NCBI GenBank assembly: GCA_035507035.1
Contig: DATJOJ010000044.1
Coordinates: 1 to 64,000, forward strand
Source of the DNA: DATJOJ01 sp035507035
GTDB taxonomy: Bacteria > Acidobacteriota > Terriglobia > Terriglobales > Acidobacteriaceae
DNA length: 64,000 bases
Direction: 5' to 3'
Shown here: piece by piece, positions 1 to 7,760 of the stretch
How the letters are laid out: the number at the start of each line of letters is the position of its first letter
Numbering within the stretch: position 1 is the stretch's first letter
Position numbers and translations under genes: made by a program
The notes under the pieces: generated by a model
What the model was told of the DNA's origin: nothing
What the model saw: the letters and a program-made list of their open reading frames with translations, nothing else
Database searches by the model: none

Positions 1-548
1 CAACAGCCGCCGGTGCGCGCCGCGCGACGGAAGCTGCGCAGAAGGCGATTGCTTCACCTCTGCTCGAAGCGGGAGCCATCGACGGCGCTCGCGGCATTCT
101 GATCAACATCACCGGCTCGACTTCGCTCAAGCTGGCCGAGGTGCAGGAGGCGTGCACCATCATTCAAAGCGCAGCGGATGAAGAGGCCAACATCATCTTC
201 GGCGCGGTCATGGATGAGAAGATGAAAGACTCGGTGAAAATCACGGTGATCGCAACCGGATTCAGAGATTCCGGCGTTCGCCGTCGTCAGAACGAGGTGC
301 AGCGGGGCTTTGTGGTCTCTCCCGAGACCGACGATTTTCCGGATTCGCGGCCCGAGCCTGAACCGGAATCAGATTCGTTCCCGGCCCCTCCGCCGATGGT
401 GATGGAGTCGGCGGCGCCGATGGCTACTACTTCCGTTCAGCCGGAGCCTATGGGCGTTGATGCGATGAGGAACGCCATGATCGCCAATTTCGAGCAAGCG
501 GACCTGGATGTACCGGCATTCCTGCGGAAACGCGCGGAGACGATGTAG
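1..548 (+). CDS. ftsZ: Cell division protein FtsZ, C-terminal part (5' end outside window)
   Basis: FtsZ is the tubulin-like GTPase that forms the cytokinetic ring. The open frame runs from the first bases without a start, so the gene enters from the left; about 181 C-terminal residues are visible. They contain the end of the second tubulin-type domain (GILINITGS, the stretch around ANIIFGAVMDEKM, and KITVIATGF), then a Pro/Glu-rich linker, then a terminal peptide with DVPAFLRK. That peptide matches the conserved C-terminal tail that binds FtsA and other membrane tethers. The GTP-binding N-terminal half is not in the window. It lies 15 kb upstream of mraZ on the same strand, so it is not in the usual place at the end of the dcw cluster seen later in the window. 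Confidence 0.95.
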   Translation, partial: TAAGARRATEAAQKAIASPLLEAGAIDGARGILINITGSTSLKLAEVQEACTIIQSAADEEANIIFGAVMDEKMKDSVKITVIATGFRDSGVRRRQNEVQRGFVVSPETDDFPDSRPEPEPESDSFPAPPPMVMESAAPMATTSVQPEPMGVDAMRNAMIANFEQADLDVPAFLRKRAETM

Positions 549-704
549 GCAAAGTGTTGCCAGTGTGGATTGTTGGGCGGCCGTGCTTTCCCGCACGGCC
601 GCACCCTTGAAACAGGCGATTCGTCGGGGCTTTTCCGAGAAAATCCGTGTTAGAATGGCGGCCTTCGCTCGCCAGCTCCCGCGGCGATTCACGGAGGAAT
701 TACT

Positions 705-2513
705 ATGTCCCGCCTGCACCTGGCTGCATTAGTTGTCCTGCTGATATTCGGCGTTCTATTGCTTAGCGGCTTCAATCAAGGCCAACCCTTTTGGCCGCAA
801 TGGGGCCGCGATGCGCAACACACCGGAAGCGTGAATGTTCCCGGCCAGCCGTTGAACAAGAGGCTGACCAACATCATCTACGATCCATTCACTGCGCAGG
901 AAAAAGATGAAAATATACGGCTGTTTGGCGAGCCAGTCCTGAGCGCGCACTTTCAAGCGACGTTGGTCGACGGCGACAGCTTCTACATGATGCAAAAAGG
1001 TGGAACCTACATTTCGTGCACGCCCTTGGGCAAGTGGGTGGTTGGAGCAAAGTGCGGTCCCAACGCTTGGGACAGCATCGATTGGAACGTAGTGAGATAC
1101 GACTGGACCCAGCAGGGAGCGCAAGCCAAGTGGACCTATTGGAGCGATTGGAAGCCGGTGCCGAACGAAACCAATTTCCTCCAGGGATTTATCGGCCTTG
1201 AAGGTTGGGAGCCGGTGTTCCATCCTGTCCTCGCCAATGGATACGTTTATGTGCCCGGTGGCGGCGGCACGATTTGGAAAGTCGATAAGACCACTGGTGC
1301 GGCCATCGGGCGAATTAATCCATTTGCGGGCATGCCGAAACCCGGATCAAGATTTGTGACCAGCCCGCTTACCGCCGACTCGAACGGCAACATTTATTAC
1401 AACGTGGCGGAATTGAATCTCTCTGGAAATGTTTGGAATCAGAATGACGTCGCCAACGCTTGGCTGGTGAAGGTGACTTCCACGGATTCCACGGCGACGG
1501 TAACGTATGCAGTGCTGGTGCCGAATGCGCCTCCGGGAAATTCCACGAACTGCCTGGGAAGTTTTTACAACTTGGGCGATAATGGCGCTTCGCTGCCGTG
1601 GCCGCCAACTCCCAATGCTATGCCTCCAACCCAGCTTTGCGGATCGCAGCGCGCGCCTCTGAATGTCGCACCTGCGGTTGGGCCGGATGGTACGGTTTAC
1701 ACCGTCAGCATGGCGCACTTCGACAATGCCGTCGCTTACCTGGTTGCTGCGAATCCTGACCTTACACCCAAGTGGGCTTCGTCGCTGCAATATCGATTGA
1801 CAGACGGGTGCGGCGTGCTTTTACCGATCGCGGCGCAAGGTGTCGATAACGAACCAAGCTCTTGCCGCTATGGGACGACAGTGGGTGTTGATCCCACAAC
1901 CAATGCGTTCGGGTCCGGCTCGCCGAGCGATTTGGCTTCTTCAACCCCCGTGGTGTTGCCGGATGGTTCCGTGCTGTATGGCGCCTTGGATAACTACGAC
2001 TTCGGCCGTGGCCATCTTTTTCATTTCGACCCGCAGGGCAATTTCCTGAATTCGTACACTTTTGGTTGGGACAACACGCCGGCGGTGTTTCAGCACGACG
2101 GAACCTGGTCGATTGTCACCAAAGATAACCATTATCCGGGTGGGGCGTACTGCAACTTCAGCAATCCTGTCTGCACGCCGGTTGGTCCGGGACCCTATTA
2201 CGTCTCGCAACTCGATGCGAACCTGAACGTCGAATGGTCCTTCCAGAACACCACGATCGATAACGAACATCCTAACGGCTATGAGTGGTGCGTGAATGCG
2301 CCGTTGATCGATGTCAACGGCGTGGTGTATGCGACCAGCGAAGATGGACACGTGTACTCCATCCCGCAGGGCAACAGTGGCGTGTTCACGACCTGGAAGC
2401 AGAGGATTTTCCTGCTGGAGGCGCTAGGCGCGGCGTACACGCCAATGTCGATGGGGCCGCACGGCGAAGAATACAGTCAGAACAATGGGCATCTGTTCGC
2501 GGTAGGGAAATAG
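705..2513 (+). CDS. Secreted PQQ-type beta-propeller protein
   Basis: This is a 602-residue protein with an N-terminal hydrophobic stretch (LAALVVLLIFGVLLLSG) followed by mature sequence with FWPQWGRDAQHTG, a motif typical at the start of PQQ-like/quinoprotein repeat propellers. Aromatic and Gly/Asp-rich repeat strands with phrases such as DGTVYTVS, NGVVYATSEDGHVY and DGSVLYGALDN support a beta-propeller fold. The start is supported by a strong GGAGG Shine-Dalgarno sequence 7 nt upstream. It is probably exported and may bind or scaffold ligands; no enzyme motif is evident and a specific substrate cannot be assigned. It stands alone between ftsZ and the ECF sigma gene. Confidence 0.75.
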   Translation: MSRLHLAALVVLLIFGVLLLSGFNQGQPFWPQWGRDAQHTGSVNVPGQPLNKRLTNIIYDPFTAQEKDENIRLFGEPVLSAHFQATLVDGDSFYMMQKGGTYISCTPLGKWVVGAKCGPNAWDSIDWNVVRYDWTQQGAQAKWTYWSDWKPVPNETNFLQGFIGLEGWEPVFHPVLANGYVYVPGGGGTIWKVDKTTGAAIGRINPFAGMPKPGSRFVTSPLTADSNGNIYYNVAELNLSGNVWNQNDVANAWLVKVTSTDSTATVTYAVLVPNAPPGNSTNCLGSFYNLGDNGASLPWPPTPNAMPPTQLCGSQRAPLNVAPAVGPDGTVYTVSMAHFDNAVAYLVAANPDLTPKWASSLQYRLTDGCGVLLPIAAQGVDNEPSSCRYGTTVGVDPTTNAFGSGSPSDLASSTPVVLPDGSVLYGALDNYDFGRGHLFHFDPQGNFLNSYTFGWDNTPAVFQHDGTWSIVTKDNHYPGGAYCNFSNPVCTPVGPGPYYVSQLDANLNVEWSFQNTTIDNEHPNGYEWCVNAPLIDVNGVVYATSEDGHVYSIPQGNSGVFTTWKQRIFLLEALGAAYTPMSMGPHGEEYSQNNGHLFAVGK

Positions 2514-2565
2514 CCTGAATTACGGGCAGTTGTGTCGAGCCACCGCGTTTGCTAGTTTGGCGTAG

Positions 2566-3837
2566 ATGCCGTCTGTGCCCGAGCAACTTAGCCGCACCAT
2601 TGAGACTCTGTACCGATCGGAATCGGGGCGAGTTCTGGCGACGCTCGTGCGCCTGCTCGGCGATCTGGATGTTGCCGAGGAGGCGATGCATGAGGCATTC
2701 GCCGCCGCTCTTGAGTCCTGGCCCCAGACGGGTATTCCGGAGAAGCCGCGTCCCTGGCTGATCTCAACCGCGCGCTTCAAAGCGATCGATGGCATTCGCC
2801 GGCGCGCGCGCTTTGACGGAGCGCAGAAAGACTTAACGCTCCACATAGAATCCCAGCTCAACCAAGCTTCCGCCGGTGACACCGACGAGGAGATCGAAGA
2901 CGATCGCCTCCGTCTGATCTTCACCTGCTGCCACCCCGCTCTGCCTCCGGAAGGACAAGTTGCGCTCACCCTGCGCGAAGTCTGCGGCCTGACCACGGAG
3001 GAGATTGCGCGGGCGTTTCTCACTACGCCGGCAACGCTCGCGCAACGCATCGTGCGCGCGAAAGCTCTCATCCGCGATAAGGCAATTCCCTATCAGGTTC
3101 CAAGCTCCGCGGAATTACCGGCGCGGTTGGGAGCCGTTCTCCTGGTCGTGTACTTGATCTTCAACGAAGGATACACAACGACGGGCGCCGAACTCAGCCC
3201 CGGACTCAGCCCCGGACTCAGCAAAGAGGCGATCCGTCTGGGCAGACTGTTGCTCGAACTGCTCCCCGACCCCGAGGTACAGGGGCTCTTGGGGCTCATG
3301 CTGCTGCAGGAGTCGCGACGCGCCGCCCGAACTTCTCCCGAGGGGGACTTGATCCTCCTGGACCAGCAGAACCGATCGTTGTGGAACCGCGAGCAAATCG
3401 TCGAAGGCATTTCGCTCACTGAAAGCGCGCTGCGATCTCGCCGCTTCGGTGCTTACACTCTGCAGGCGGCGATTGCAGCGGTTCACGCCGGGAGCTCCTC
3501 GGCGGCATCCACGGACTGGCGCCAGATTACGTTGCTTTACGACCAGTTGCTTCGTATTCAGCCATCGCCGGTGGTTGAACTGAACCGCGCCGTCGCCGTT
3601 GCCATGAGCGAAGGGCCGGAGCATGGCCTTCGTCTTATCGATGACTTGCTGGCGCGCGAGCAACTTGCCAGCTATCACCTCGCGCACTCTGCCCGCGCGG
3701 ATTTGTGTCGCAGACTAGGGCGGATTCCCGAGGCTCGTGCTTCCTATGAGAAGGCGCTTGCCCTGGTTGTGACTGGCAAAGATCGGCGGGAATCGGAGCG
3801 CCGTTTTTACGAGCGGCGGATTGAGGAGCTGGAATAA
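2566..3837 (+). CDS. ECF42-type RNA polymerase sigma factor with C-terminal TPR-like domain
   Basis: At 423 residues this is about twice the length of a plain ECF sigma factor. Residues 10-85 look like sigma region 2 (LYRSESGRVLATLVRLLGD, then RPWLISTARFKAIDGIRRR) and residues 115-170 like region 4 (the FTCCHPAL block, LTLREVCGLTTEEIARAF). The C-terminal 240 residues are a helical TPR-like extension (EAIRLGRLLLELLPD, VELNRAVAVAMSEGP), which defines the ECF42 group. ECF42 factors have no classical anti-sigma factor and are encoded beside DGPF/YciI proteins, exactly as here. A small in-frame microrepeat (SPGLSPGLS, residues about 209-217) is unusual. A TGTCGA hexamer sits at 2533-2538, but no matching -10 was found, so autoregulation is unproven. 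Confidence 0.92.
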   Translation: MPSVPEQLSRTIETLYRSESGRVLATLVRLLGDLDVAEEAMHEAFAAALESWPQTGIPEKPRPWLISTARFKAIDGIRRRARFDGAQKDLTLHIESQLNQASAGDTDEEIEDDRLRLIFTCCHPALPPEGQVALTLREVCGLTTEEIARAFLTTPATLAQRIVRAKALIRDKAIPYQVPSSAELPARLGAVLLVVYLIFNEGYTTTGAELSPGLSPGLSKEAIRLGRLLLELLPDPEVQGLLGLMLLQESRRAARTSPEGDLILLDQQNRSLWNREQIVEGISLTESALRSRRFGAYTLQAAIAAVHAGSSSAASTDWRQITLLYDQLLRIQPSPVVELNRAVAVAMSEGPEHGLRLIDDLLAREQLASYHLAHSARADLCRRLGRIPEARASYEKALALVVTGKDRRESERRFYERRIEELE

Positions 3838-3884
3838 GAGGTAGTTCCTTTTTGCGCGCACCCGGTCCTTGGCCCATCGCTTAC

Positions 3885-3960
3885 AAAACCAGGACAGAGG
3901 GAACGTTCCCCAACTTCTTCACAAACGGAGTTGGTGAACGTCGCGTCTGTCCCGGTTTTT
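3885..3960. repeat. 76-bp palindromic intergenic element, copy 1
   Basis: The left arm begins AAAACCAGGACAGAGG and continues into GAACGTTCCCC. The right arm is an inverted counterpart ending TCTGTCCCGGTTTT. A second element of the same 76-bp length and arm design lies at 11022-11097, so this is a dispersed REP-like element rather than a chance hairpin. It sits between the convergent sigma-factor gene and the small secreted-protein gene, where it could also act as a transcription terminator. Confidence 0.6.
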
Positions 3961-4352
3961 CAGTTAGAACTGCAGCCGCCTTTCTTGCCGAACTTCAGCA
4001 GACCAATGTCGGTGATCCCAAGGGCGTTGAAGACGCCGCTGCCGATCTGGCCGTTACTGGCATGGGCAGTGAACACTTGGTAGGAACAACAATCGCCTGC
4101 GCCGGAGGGATAGGTGAAAACCACAGTGATCAGTCCATCCACAACTGTGAAATAGCCGGGATACGGATTGTTAAAGCCATTCAGCTTGGCCTCGCCGCTG
4201 TGTTTAGCGCCGTAGCTGCCATCGTCGGTCAGAGATATGCAGTTCACACCGTTGTCGCGCTGCGAGCTAGTCACGGTTGCCGGCCAATCGCCGGTGTAAC
4301 TCTGTGCCATGGCAGCGGTGCTGAGGGCAAAAACTGCAACCACAAAGGTCAT
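3960..4352 (-). CDS. Small secreted protein of unknown function
   Basis: The product is 130 residues, starting with a clear signal peptide (TFVVAVFALSTAAMAQ, cleavage probably after AMA). The mature part is rich in Gly, Ser, Thr and aromatic residues and contains three or four cysteines, including an adjacent pair (GDCCSYQVF) and one near the C-terminus (KGGCSSN). An in-frame TGA lies just upstream of the ATG, so no longer start is possible. No Shine-Dalgarno sequence is obvious. I do not recognise a family. It is convergent with the ECF42 gene and upstream-divergent from the first DGPF gene. Confidence 0.55.
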   Translation of the reverse strand: MTFVVAVFALSTAAMAQSYTGDWPATVTSSQRDNGVNCISLTDDGSYGAKHSGEAKLNGFNNPYPGYFTVVDGLITVVFTYPSGAGDCCSYQVFTAHASNGQIGSGVFNALGITDIGLLKFGKKGGCSSN

Positions 4353-4616
4353 TGCGATGGATCAAATGTGTCTGGTCATTTTTCTTCCTCGGGACGAGAG
4401 TCGTAGGTCTCTGTTGCGCAGTAAAAGATGACTGAGGAGACGCAGCCGGTTGTCATGGGAATGTAAAACGGTTGTAAAAACCCTGGTGGGTAAGGGCAGG
4501 GGAAGATGGGACGTCTCTCCAATTCTTCGAGTGAGTGGAGGTTGGACTCCCCAGCCTCCGCCAAGAGCGCGGAAGGGTGATCCACCCGTCCCGAGGTAAA
4601 AATAATTTGCTTCGGT

Positions 4617-4642
4617 TGTCGATTTTCTCTCGACGCAGCGAC
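4617..4642 (+). promoter_or_regulatory. Predicted ECF42-dependent promoter P1
   Basis: TGTCGA at 4617-4622 and CGAC at 4639-4642 are separated by 16 bp and followed by TATAGGATGAAC. The bipartite TGTCGA / CGA(C/T) arrangement is the signature described for ECF42 targets. The same block, with identical spacing, recurs at 5228-5253. It lies 64 nt upstream of the first DGPF gene. The rest of the 4353-4706 gap shows no gene. Confidence 0.7.
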
Positions 4643-4706
4643 TATAGGATGAACAAGCTAGTGCGTCAGGCTAATGTATTGGCCTGGAGACCTTATAGGA
4701 GAAGAC

Positions 4707-5060
4707 ATGCCCCAATTTATTGTTGCGGTTCAACTGCCCGATGACTTTGATCCATCGAAAAACGACCCAGCGATGGAGCGCGATATCGATAAGCTCAACG
4801 AAGAGATAACTGCCGCTGGTATCGGTGTTTTCGTTGGCGGCTTGCGCCCGGCAAGGGAAGCGAAATCGGTACGGGCGCAGGCCGATGGTAAGGTGCTCAT
4901 CACCGACGGGCCGTATCTGGAGACTAAGGAGCACATCGGCGGTTTCTGGATCGTCGACGTCGCCAACATGGACGAAGCGCTGAGATGGGCAAGCAAGGGC
5001 GTGCTCGCTTGCCGCCAACCCGTCGAGGTGCGCCAAGTTTGGCGGCCCGGCGACAACTGA
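4707..5060 (+). CDS. DGPF/YciI-family protein (DGPF copy 1)
   Basis: This 117-residue YCII-related (DGPF domain) protein shows the hallmark DGPY at residues 67-70, in the context KVLITDGPYLETKEHIGG, followed by the usual WIVDVANMDEAL helix. The ATG at 4707 is preferred over an upstream in-frame start because an AGGAGA Shine-Dalgarno sequence sits 4-9 nt before it. The family folds as a ferredoxin-like alpha/beta barrel and is coupled to ECF42 sigma factors; its biochemical role is unknown. This copy is more diverged from copies 2 and 3 (5968-6369, 7295-7693) than those are from each other. It is preceded by predicted ECF42 promoter P1. Confidence 0.9.
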   Translation: MPQFIVAVQLPDDFDPSKNDPAMERDIDKLNEEITAAGIGVFVGGLRPAREAKSVRAQADGKVLITDGPYLETKEHIGGFWIVDVANMDEALRWASKGVLACRQPVEVRQVWRPGDN

Positions 5061-5227
5061 AGGGCGCGCGCGGAGCCTTGCTTCAGGCTTAGGGAAGGAT
5101 CTCCCTCTCCACGGCATTGTGCATTCGTAAGATCTCTCGCACTCTGGCGTTCGGGGGGCGGCCGTGTATGAAATACGGAGACTTCAGAATAGTGCTACCA
5201 GGCATTAAAACAATGGCTCTCTTCTGC

Positions 5228-5253
5228 TGTCGATTTTTTCTGCCTGCGACGAC
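5228..5253 (+). promoter_or_regulatory. Predicted ECF42-dependent promoter P2
   Basis: TGTCGA at 5228-5233 is followed after 16 bp by CGAC at 5250-5253 and then TATTAGGATGAAC. This aligns base for base with P1 over most of its length. It lies about 97 nt upstream of the RibD/DHFR-like gene and could drive the whole run of genes to 8549, because no other TGTCGA/CGAC pair was seen downstream. The rest of the 5061-5349 interval holds no recognisable gene. Confidence 0.7.
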
Positions 5254-5349
5254 TATTAGGATGAACGGCCAAGGGATGGCACCCGAGCTTCTGCAAAGAA
5301 CGCGAAAGGCTGGGACACCCGCGTACACAATCAGCGAGGGACGAATCAC

Positions 5350-5904
5350 ATGAGAAATGTAATTTTCGCAATCAACCTTACCCTGGATGGCTGCTGCGAC
5401 CACACCAAAACAGTCGGCAGTGAAGAAATACTGGAACACTATACGCAACTCCTGAGAGAGGTAGACCTGTTTGTCTATGGGCGGAAGACCTATCAATTGA
5501 TGGTTCCGTATTGGCCTGATATCGCAAAAAGCCAGTCGGAGACCAGGGCTGAGATCGAATTTGCCCGGGAGTTTGATGCCCACAGCAAGATTGTTTTTTC
5601 ACGATCACTGAACAGGGCGGATGACCGAAACACGCGAATTGTTGGTGGCGACCTTCGCGACGAAGTGCTGAAATTGAAGCAACAGCCAGGCAAAGCTATT
5701 TTGACTGGCGGCGTGGATATTCCTTCCCAACTTATCGAGCTTGGTCTAGTGGATGAATACCGTATTGTGGTTCAGCCAATGGTTGTGGGAGAAGGGAGAC
5801 GCTTGTTGGACCGGGTTAGCCTGCCGGACAAATTGCAATTAAAACTTGTTGACACAAAGATTTTCAAATCAGGATGCGTTGCGCTTCGATACTTGAAGCC
5901 GTGA
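5350..5904 (+). CDS. Dihydrofolate reductase-family protein (RibD C-terminal domain)
   Basis: This 184-residue protein begins MRNVIFAINLTLDGCCDH, the usual opening of RibD_C/DHFR-like reductases, and carries VYGRKTYQLM at residues 39-48 and KAILTGGVDIPSQLIELGLVDEYRI around residues 115-140. The glycine-containing ILTGG is the expected NADPH-binding turn. Such proteins are often annotated YwjB/YyaP-like and are probably NADPH-dependent reductases of unknown substrate. A GAGGGA ribosome-binding site precedes the ATG. Its position behind promoter P2, between DGPF genes, makes it a likely member of the ECF42 regulon. Confidence 0.88.
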   Translation: MRNVIFAINLTLDGCCDHTKTVGSEEILEHYTQLLREVDLFVYGRKTYQLMVPYWPDIAKSQSETRAEIEFAREFDAHSKIVFSRSLNRADDRNTRIVGGDLRDEVLKLKQQPGKAILTGGVDIPSQLIELGLVDEYRIVVQPMVVGEGRRLLDRVSLPDKLQLKLVDTKIFKSGCVALRYLKP

Positions 5905-5967
5905 TAGAAAAATCTGCGAGATTCGGATGCCCGGCCGCCCGCGACGAGAGGAACGAGGAGAAGAACC

Positions 5968-6369
5968 ATGAAATATATCTGTTTGGGTTACTACGATAAG
6001 GGCAAACACGATGCCATGACCGAGGGCGAGCGAAACGCGATGTTCGACGAATGCTTTGCATACGACGACAACCTTCGCGCCAACGGGCATTCTCATGTTG
6101 GAGAAGCTCTTCAGCCGGCGGAAACTGCCCTGACCCTGTATTGGAAGAATGGCAAAGTCGCCATCACCGACGGCCCCTATGCGGAAACCAAGGAACAGCT
6201 GGGTGGTATTGGAGTGCTTGAGGCGCGGGACATGAACCAAGCGGTACAACTCATGGCGCAGCATCCGGCGCTGAGGTACGGCTGCATTTGGGAGATTCGG
6301 CCAGTGGGGGACATGAACGAAATCATGAAGGCAAGTGAGCAGCGACGGCGACAGAAGGCTGCATGCTGA
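5968..6369 (+). CDS. DGPF/YciI-family protein (DGPF copy 2)
   Basis: The product has 133 residues, beginning MKYICLGYYDKGKHD, with the DGPY hallmark at residues 68-71 (VAITDGPYAETKEQLGG) and the C-terminal IWEIRPVGDMNEIMKA. A strong AGGAG site precedes the ATG. It is very similar along its full length to copy 3 at 7295-7693, including at the DNA level, which marks a recent duplication. The 63-nt gap from the reductase gene suggests co-transcription. Cys at residue 5 and an ExxxF helix are shared by both copies. Its function is unknown beyond the ECF42 association. Confidence 0.92.
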   Translation: MKYICLGYYDKGKHDAMTEGERNAMFDECFAYDDNLRANGHSHVGEALQPAETALTLYWKNGKVAITDGPYAETKEQLGGIGVLEARDMNQAVQLMAQHPALRYGCIWEIRPVGDMNEIMKASEQRRRQKAAC

Positions 6370-6410
6370 ACACGGTGGGACAGAAAAGGGCGAATGGTTC
6401 AGTTGCGCAA

Positions 6411-6513
6411 GGATGCGAGCCAACCGCGCGTATGTCGTTCCGCGAAGAACGCGGAACAGCGCGCGGCTCGCCCAGATCCTTCACTTCGCAGAAGCGCTCG
6501 TTCGAGGATGACA
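6411..6513 (-). repeat. Dispersed intergenic hairpin repeat
   Basis: Read on the minus strand this region begins TGTCATCCTC and runs on to a GAAGTGAAGGATCTGGG-like sequence, a pattern I recognise as a common intergenic repeat of acidobacterial and related genomes. It contains a perfect 8-bp inverted repeat, GTTCCGCG (6437-6444) and CGCGGAAC (6450-6457), nested inside CCGCGCG (6424-6430) and CGCGCGG (6460-6466). It separates DGPF copy 2 from the first secreted paralog and may attenuate read-through or stabilise mRNA ends. No equivalent lies between the second DGPF/secreted pair. Confidence 0.5.
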
Positions 6514-6550
6514 AGTAAACTGCGTCACCGCCCATTCTCAGGAGAAAACA

Positions 6551-7267
6551 ATGCGGAAAAAGAAGGTTGATGCAATCAGAAGTTTCGCGCTGCTGGTCGT
6601 GCTCAGTATGGCGTACCTAACGATGGCACGCGGCGCGATGGCGCAGAATGCGACGACGCCTTATGCGAACATGGCGCCGGTCGAGCAGTACTTAATGGAC
6701 CAAACCGACGAGATCGCGCTGGCGCGCACTGCGGCGCCGGAGTCCATTTCCCGCGATGCCGGGGTCATGGTTCTCGGACGGCATGGTTTCGAAACAGCGG
6801 TCCGGAGCAAAAACGGTTTCGTGTGTATCGTGGGGCGTGGATGGACATCCGCAGCGGATGCTGACTTCTGGAATCCGAAAGTGCGCGTCCCCATGTGTGT
6901 TAATGCTCCGGCCGCTCGTTCCTATCTCTTGCGCCTCACGAAGGAGACAGGCTGGATTCTGGCGGGACAAACGAAGGTTCAACTGAACGAAACCATCGCC
7001 GCCGCCATCACCAAGAAAGAACTGCCACCGATGGAGCTAGGCGCGATGTGCTACATGATGGGGAAGCAAGGATACGGCGGCGACAGCGCGCCCCACTGGC
7101 CTTCCCACCTAATGTTCTTCTATTCCGACACCGACCCCGCAATCTGGGGAGCCAATCTGCCGGGTTCTCCTGTTATTGCAGTTCATGACCCGCTGGAGCA
7201 CCTGACGCAGTTCGTAATTCCCGTGGAACGGTGGTCGGACGGAACGGAAGCCAGCTCGAGCCACTAG
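6551..7267 (+). CDS. Secreted protein of unknown function, paralog A of the ECF42 module
   Basis: The product is 238 residues with a signal peptide (LLVVLSMAYLTMARGAMAQ). The mature part shares its whole length with paralog B at 7761-8549: MAPVEQYLMD near the N-terminus, GHGFETAV- and VGRGW-type motifs, FWNPKVR, two conserved cysteines (one in the VC before the VGRGW motif, one in the MCVNAPAAR region), SHLMFFY, WGAN and the C-terminal RWSDGT. I do not recognise a named family. A GGAGA site precedes the ATG. Each paralog follows a DGPF gene, so the unit DGPF + secreted protein exists twice. The conserved N-terminal motif and Cys pair argue for a folded periplasmic protein, possibly a stress sensor or detoxification factor; that is speculation. 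Confidence 0.8.
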   Translation: MRKKKVDAIRSFALLVVLSMAYLTMARGAMAQNATTPYANMAPVEQYLMDQTDEIALARTAAPESISRDAGVMVLGRHGFETAVRSKNGFVCIVGRGWTSAADADFWNPKVRVPMCVNAPAARSYLLRLTKETGWILAGQTKVQLNETIAAAITKKELPPMELGAMCYMMGKQGYGGDSAPHWPSHLMFFYSDTDPAIWGANLPGSPVIAVHDPLEHLTQFVIPVERWSDGTEASSSH

Positions 7268-7294
7268 CCCCCACTGATTAGGAGGACAAGAACA

Positions 7295-7693
7295 ATGAAA
7301 TACATCTGTTTGGGTTACTACGACAAAGGTAAATTCGACAGCATGACCGAGAACGAGCGCAACGCGATGTTCGACTCTTGCTTTGAATATGACGACTATC
7401 TTCGCGCCAACGGGCATTGGGGTGGAGGAGAAGCCCTTCAGTCGGCGGAAACCGCTTTGACCCTGTCTTGGAAGAATGGCAAAGTCGCAACGACTGACGG
7501 CCCCTATGCCGAAACCAAGGAACAACTCGGTGGCATTCTCGTGCTTGAGGCGCGGGACATGAATCATGCTGTACAGCTCATATCGCAGCATCCAGCTTTG
7601 AAACACGGCAACATTTTCGAGATTCGCGCCGTGGGAGACATGAACGAAATCCTCAAGGCGAGTCAGCAGCGGCGGCGCCAGAAGACACGTTGA
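7295..7693 (+). CDS. DGPF/YciI-family protein (DGPF copy 3)
   Basis: The product has 132 residues with DGPY at residues 68-71 (KVATTDGPYAETKEQLGG) and the start MKYICLGYYDKGKFD. It differs from copy 2 at a minority of positions, mainly near residues 42-50 (HWGGGE in place of HSHVGE). It begins 27 nt after paralog A and has an AGGAGG ribosome-binding site. It forms the first half of the second DGPF + secreted protein unit. As with the other copies, no enzymatic activity is established; the link to ECF42 is the main functional clue. Confidence 0.92.
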   Translation: MKYICLGYYDKGKFDSMTENERNAMFDSCFEYDDYLRANGHWGGGEALQSAETALTLSWKNGKVATTDGPYAETKEQLGGILVLEARDMNHAVQLISQHPALKHGNIFEIRAVGDMNEILKASQQRRRQKTR

Positions 7694-7760
7694 AGGTAGT
7701 CCGTGCGACAAGCTATGGATTCTGAAACTGGAAACCGGAAGTTAGAAATATCGGAGAAAG

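Noticed and set aside
2533..2565. TGTCGA hexamer just before the ECF42 start
   Set aside because: No CGAC-like -10 at 16 bp, so I do not call it an ECF42 promoter.
3190..3220. Tandem CCCCGGACTCAG microrepeat in the sigma-factor gene
   Set aside because: It stays in frame and adds only a few residues; likely neutral slippage rather than a regulatory feature.
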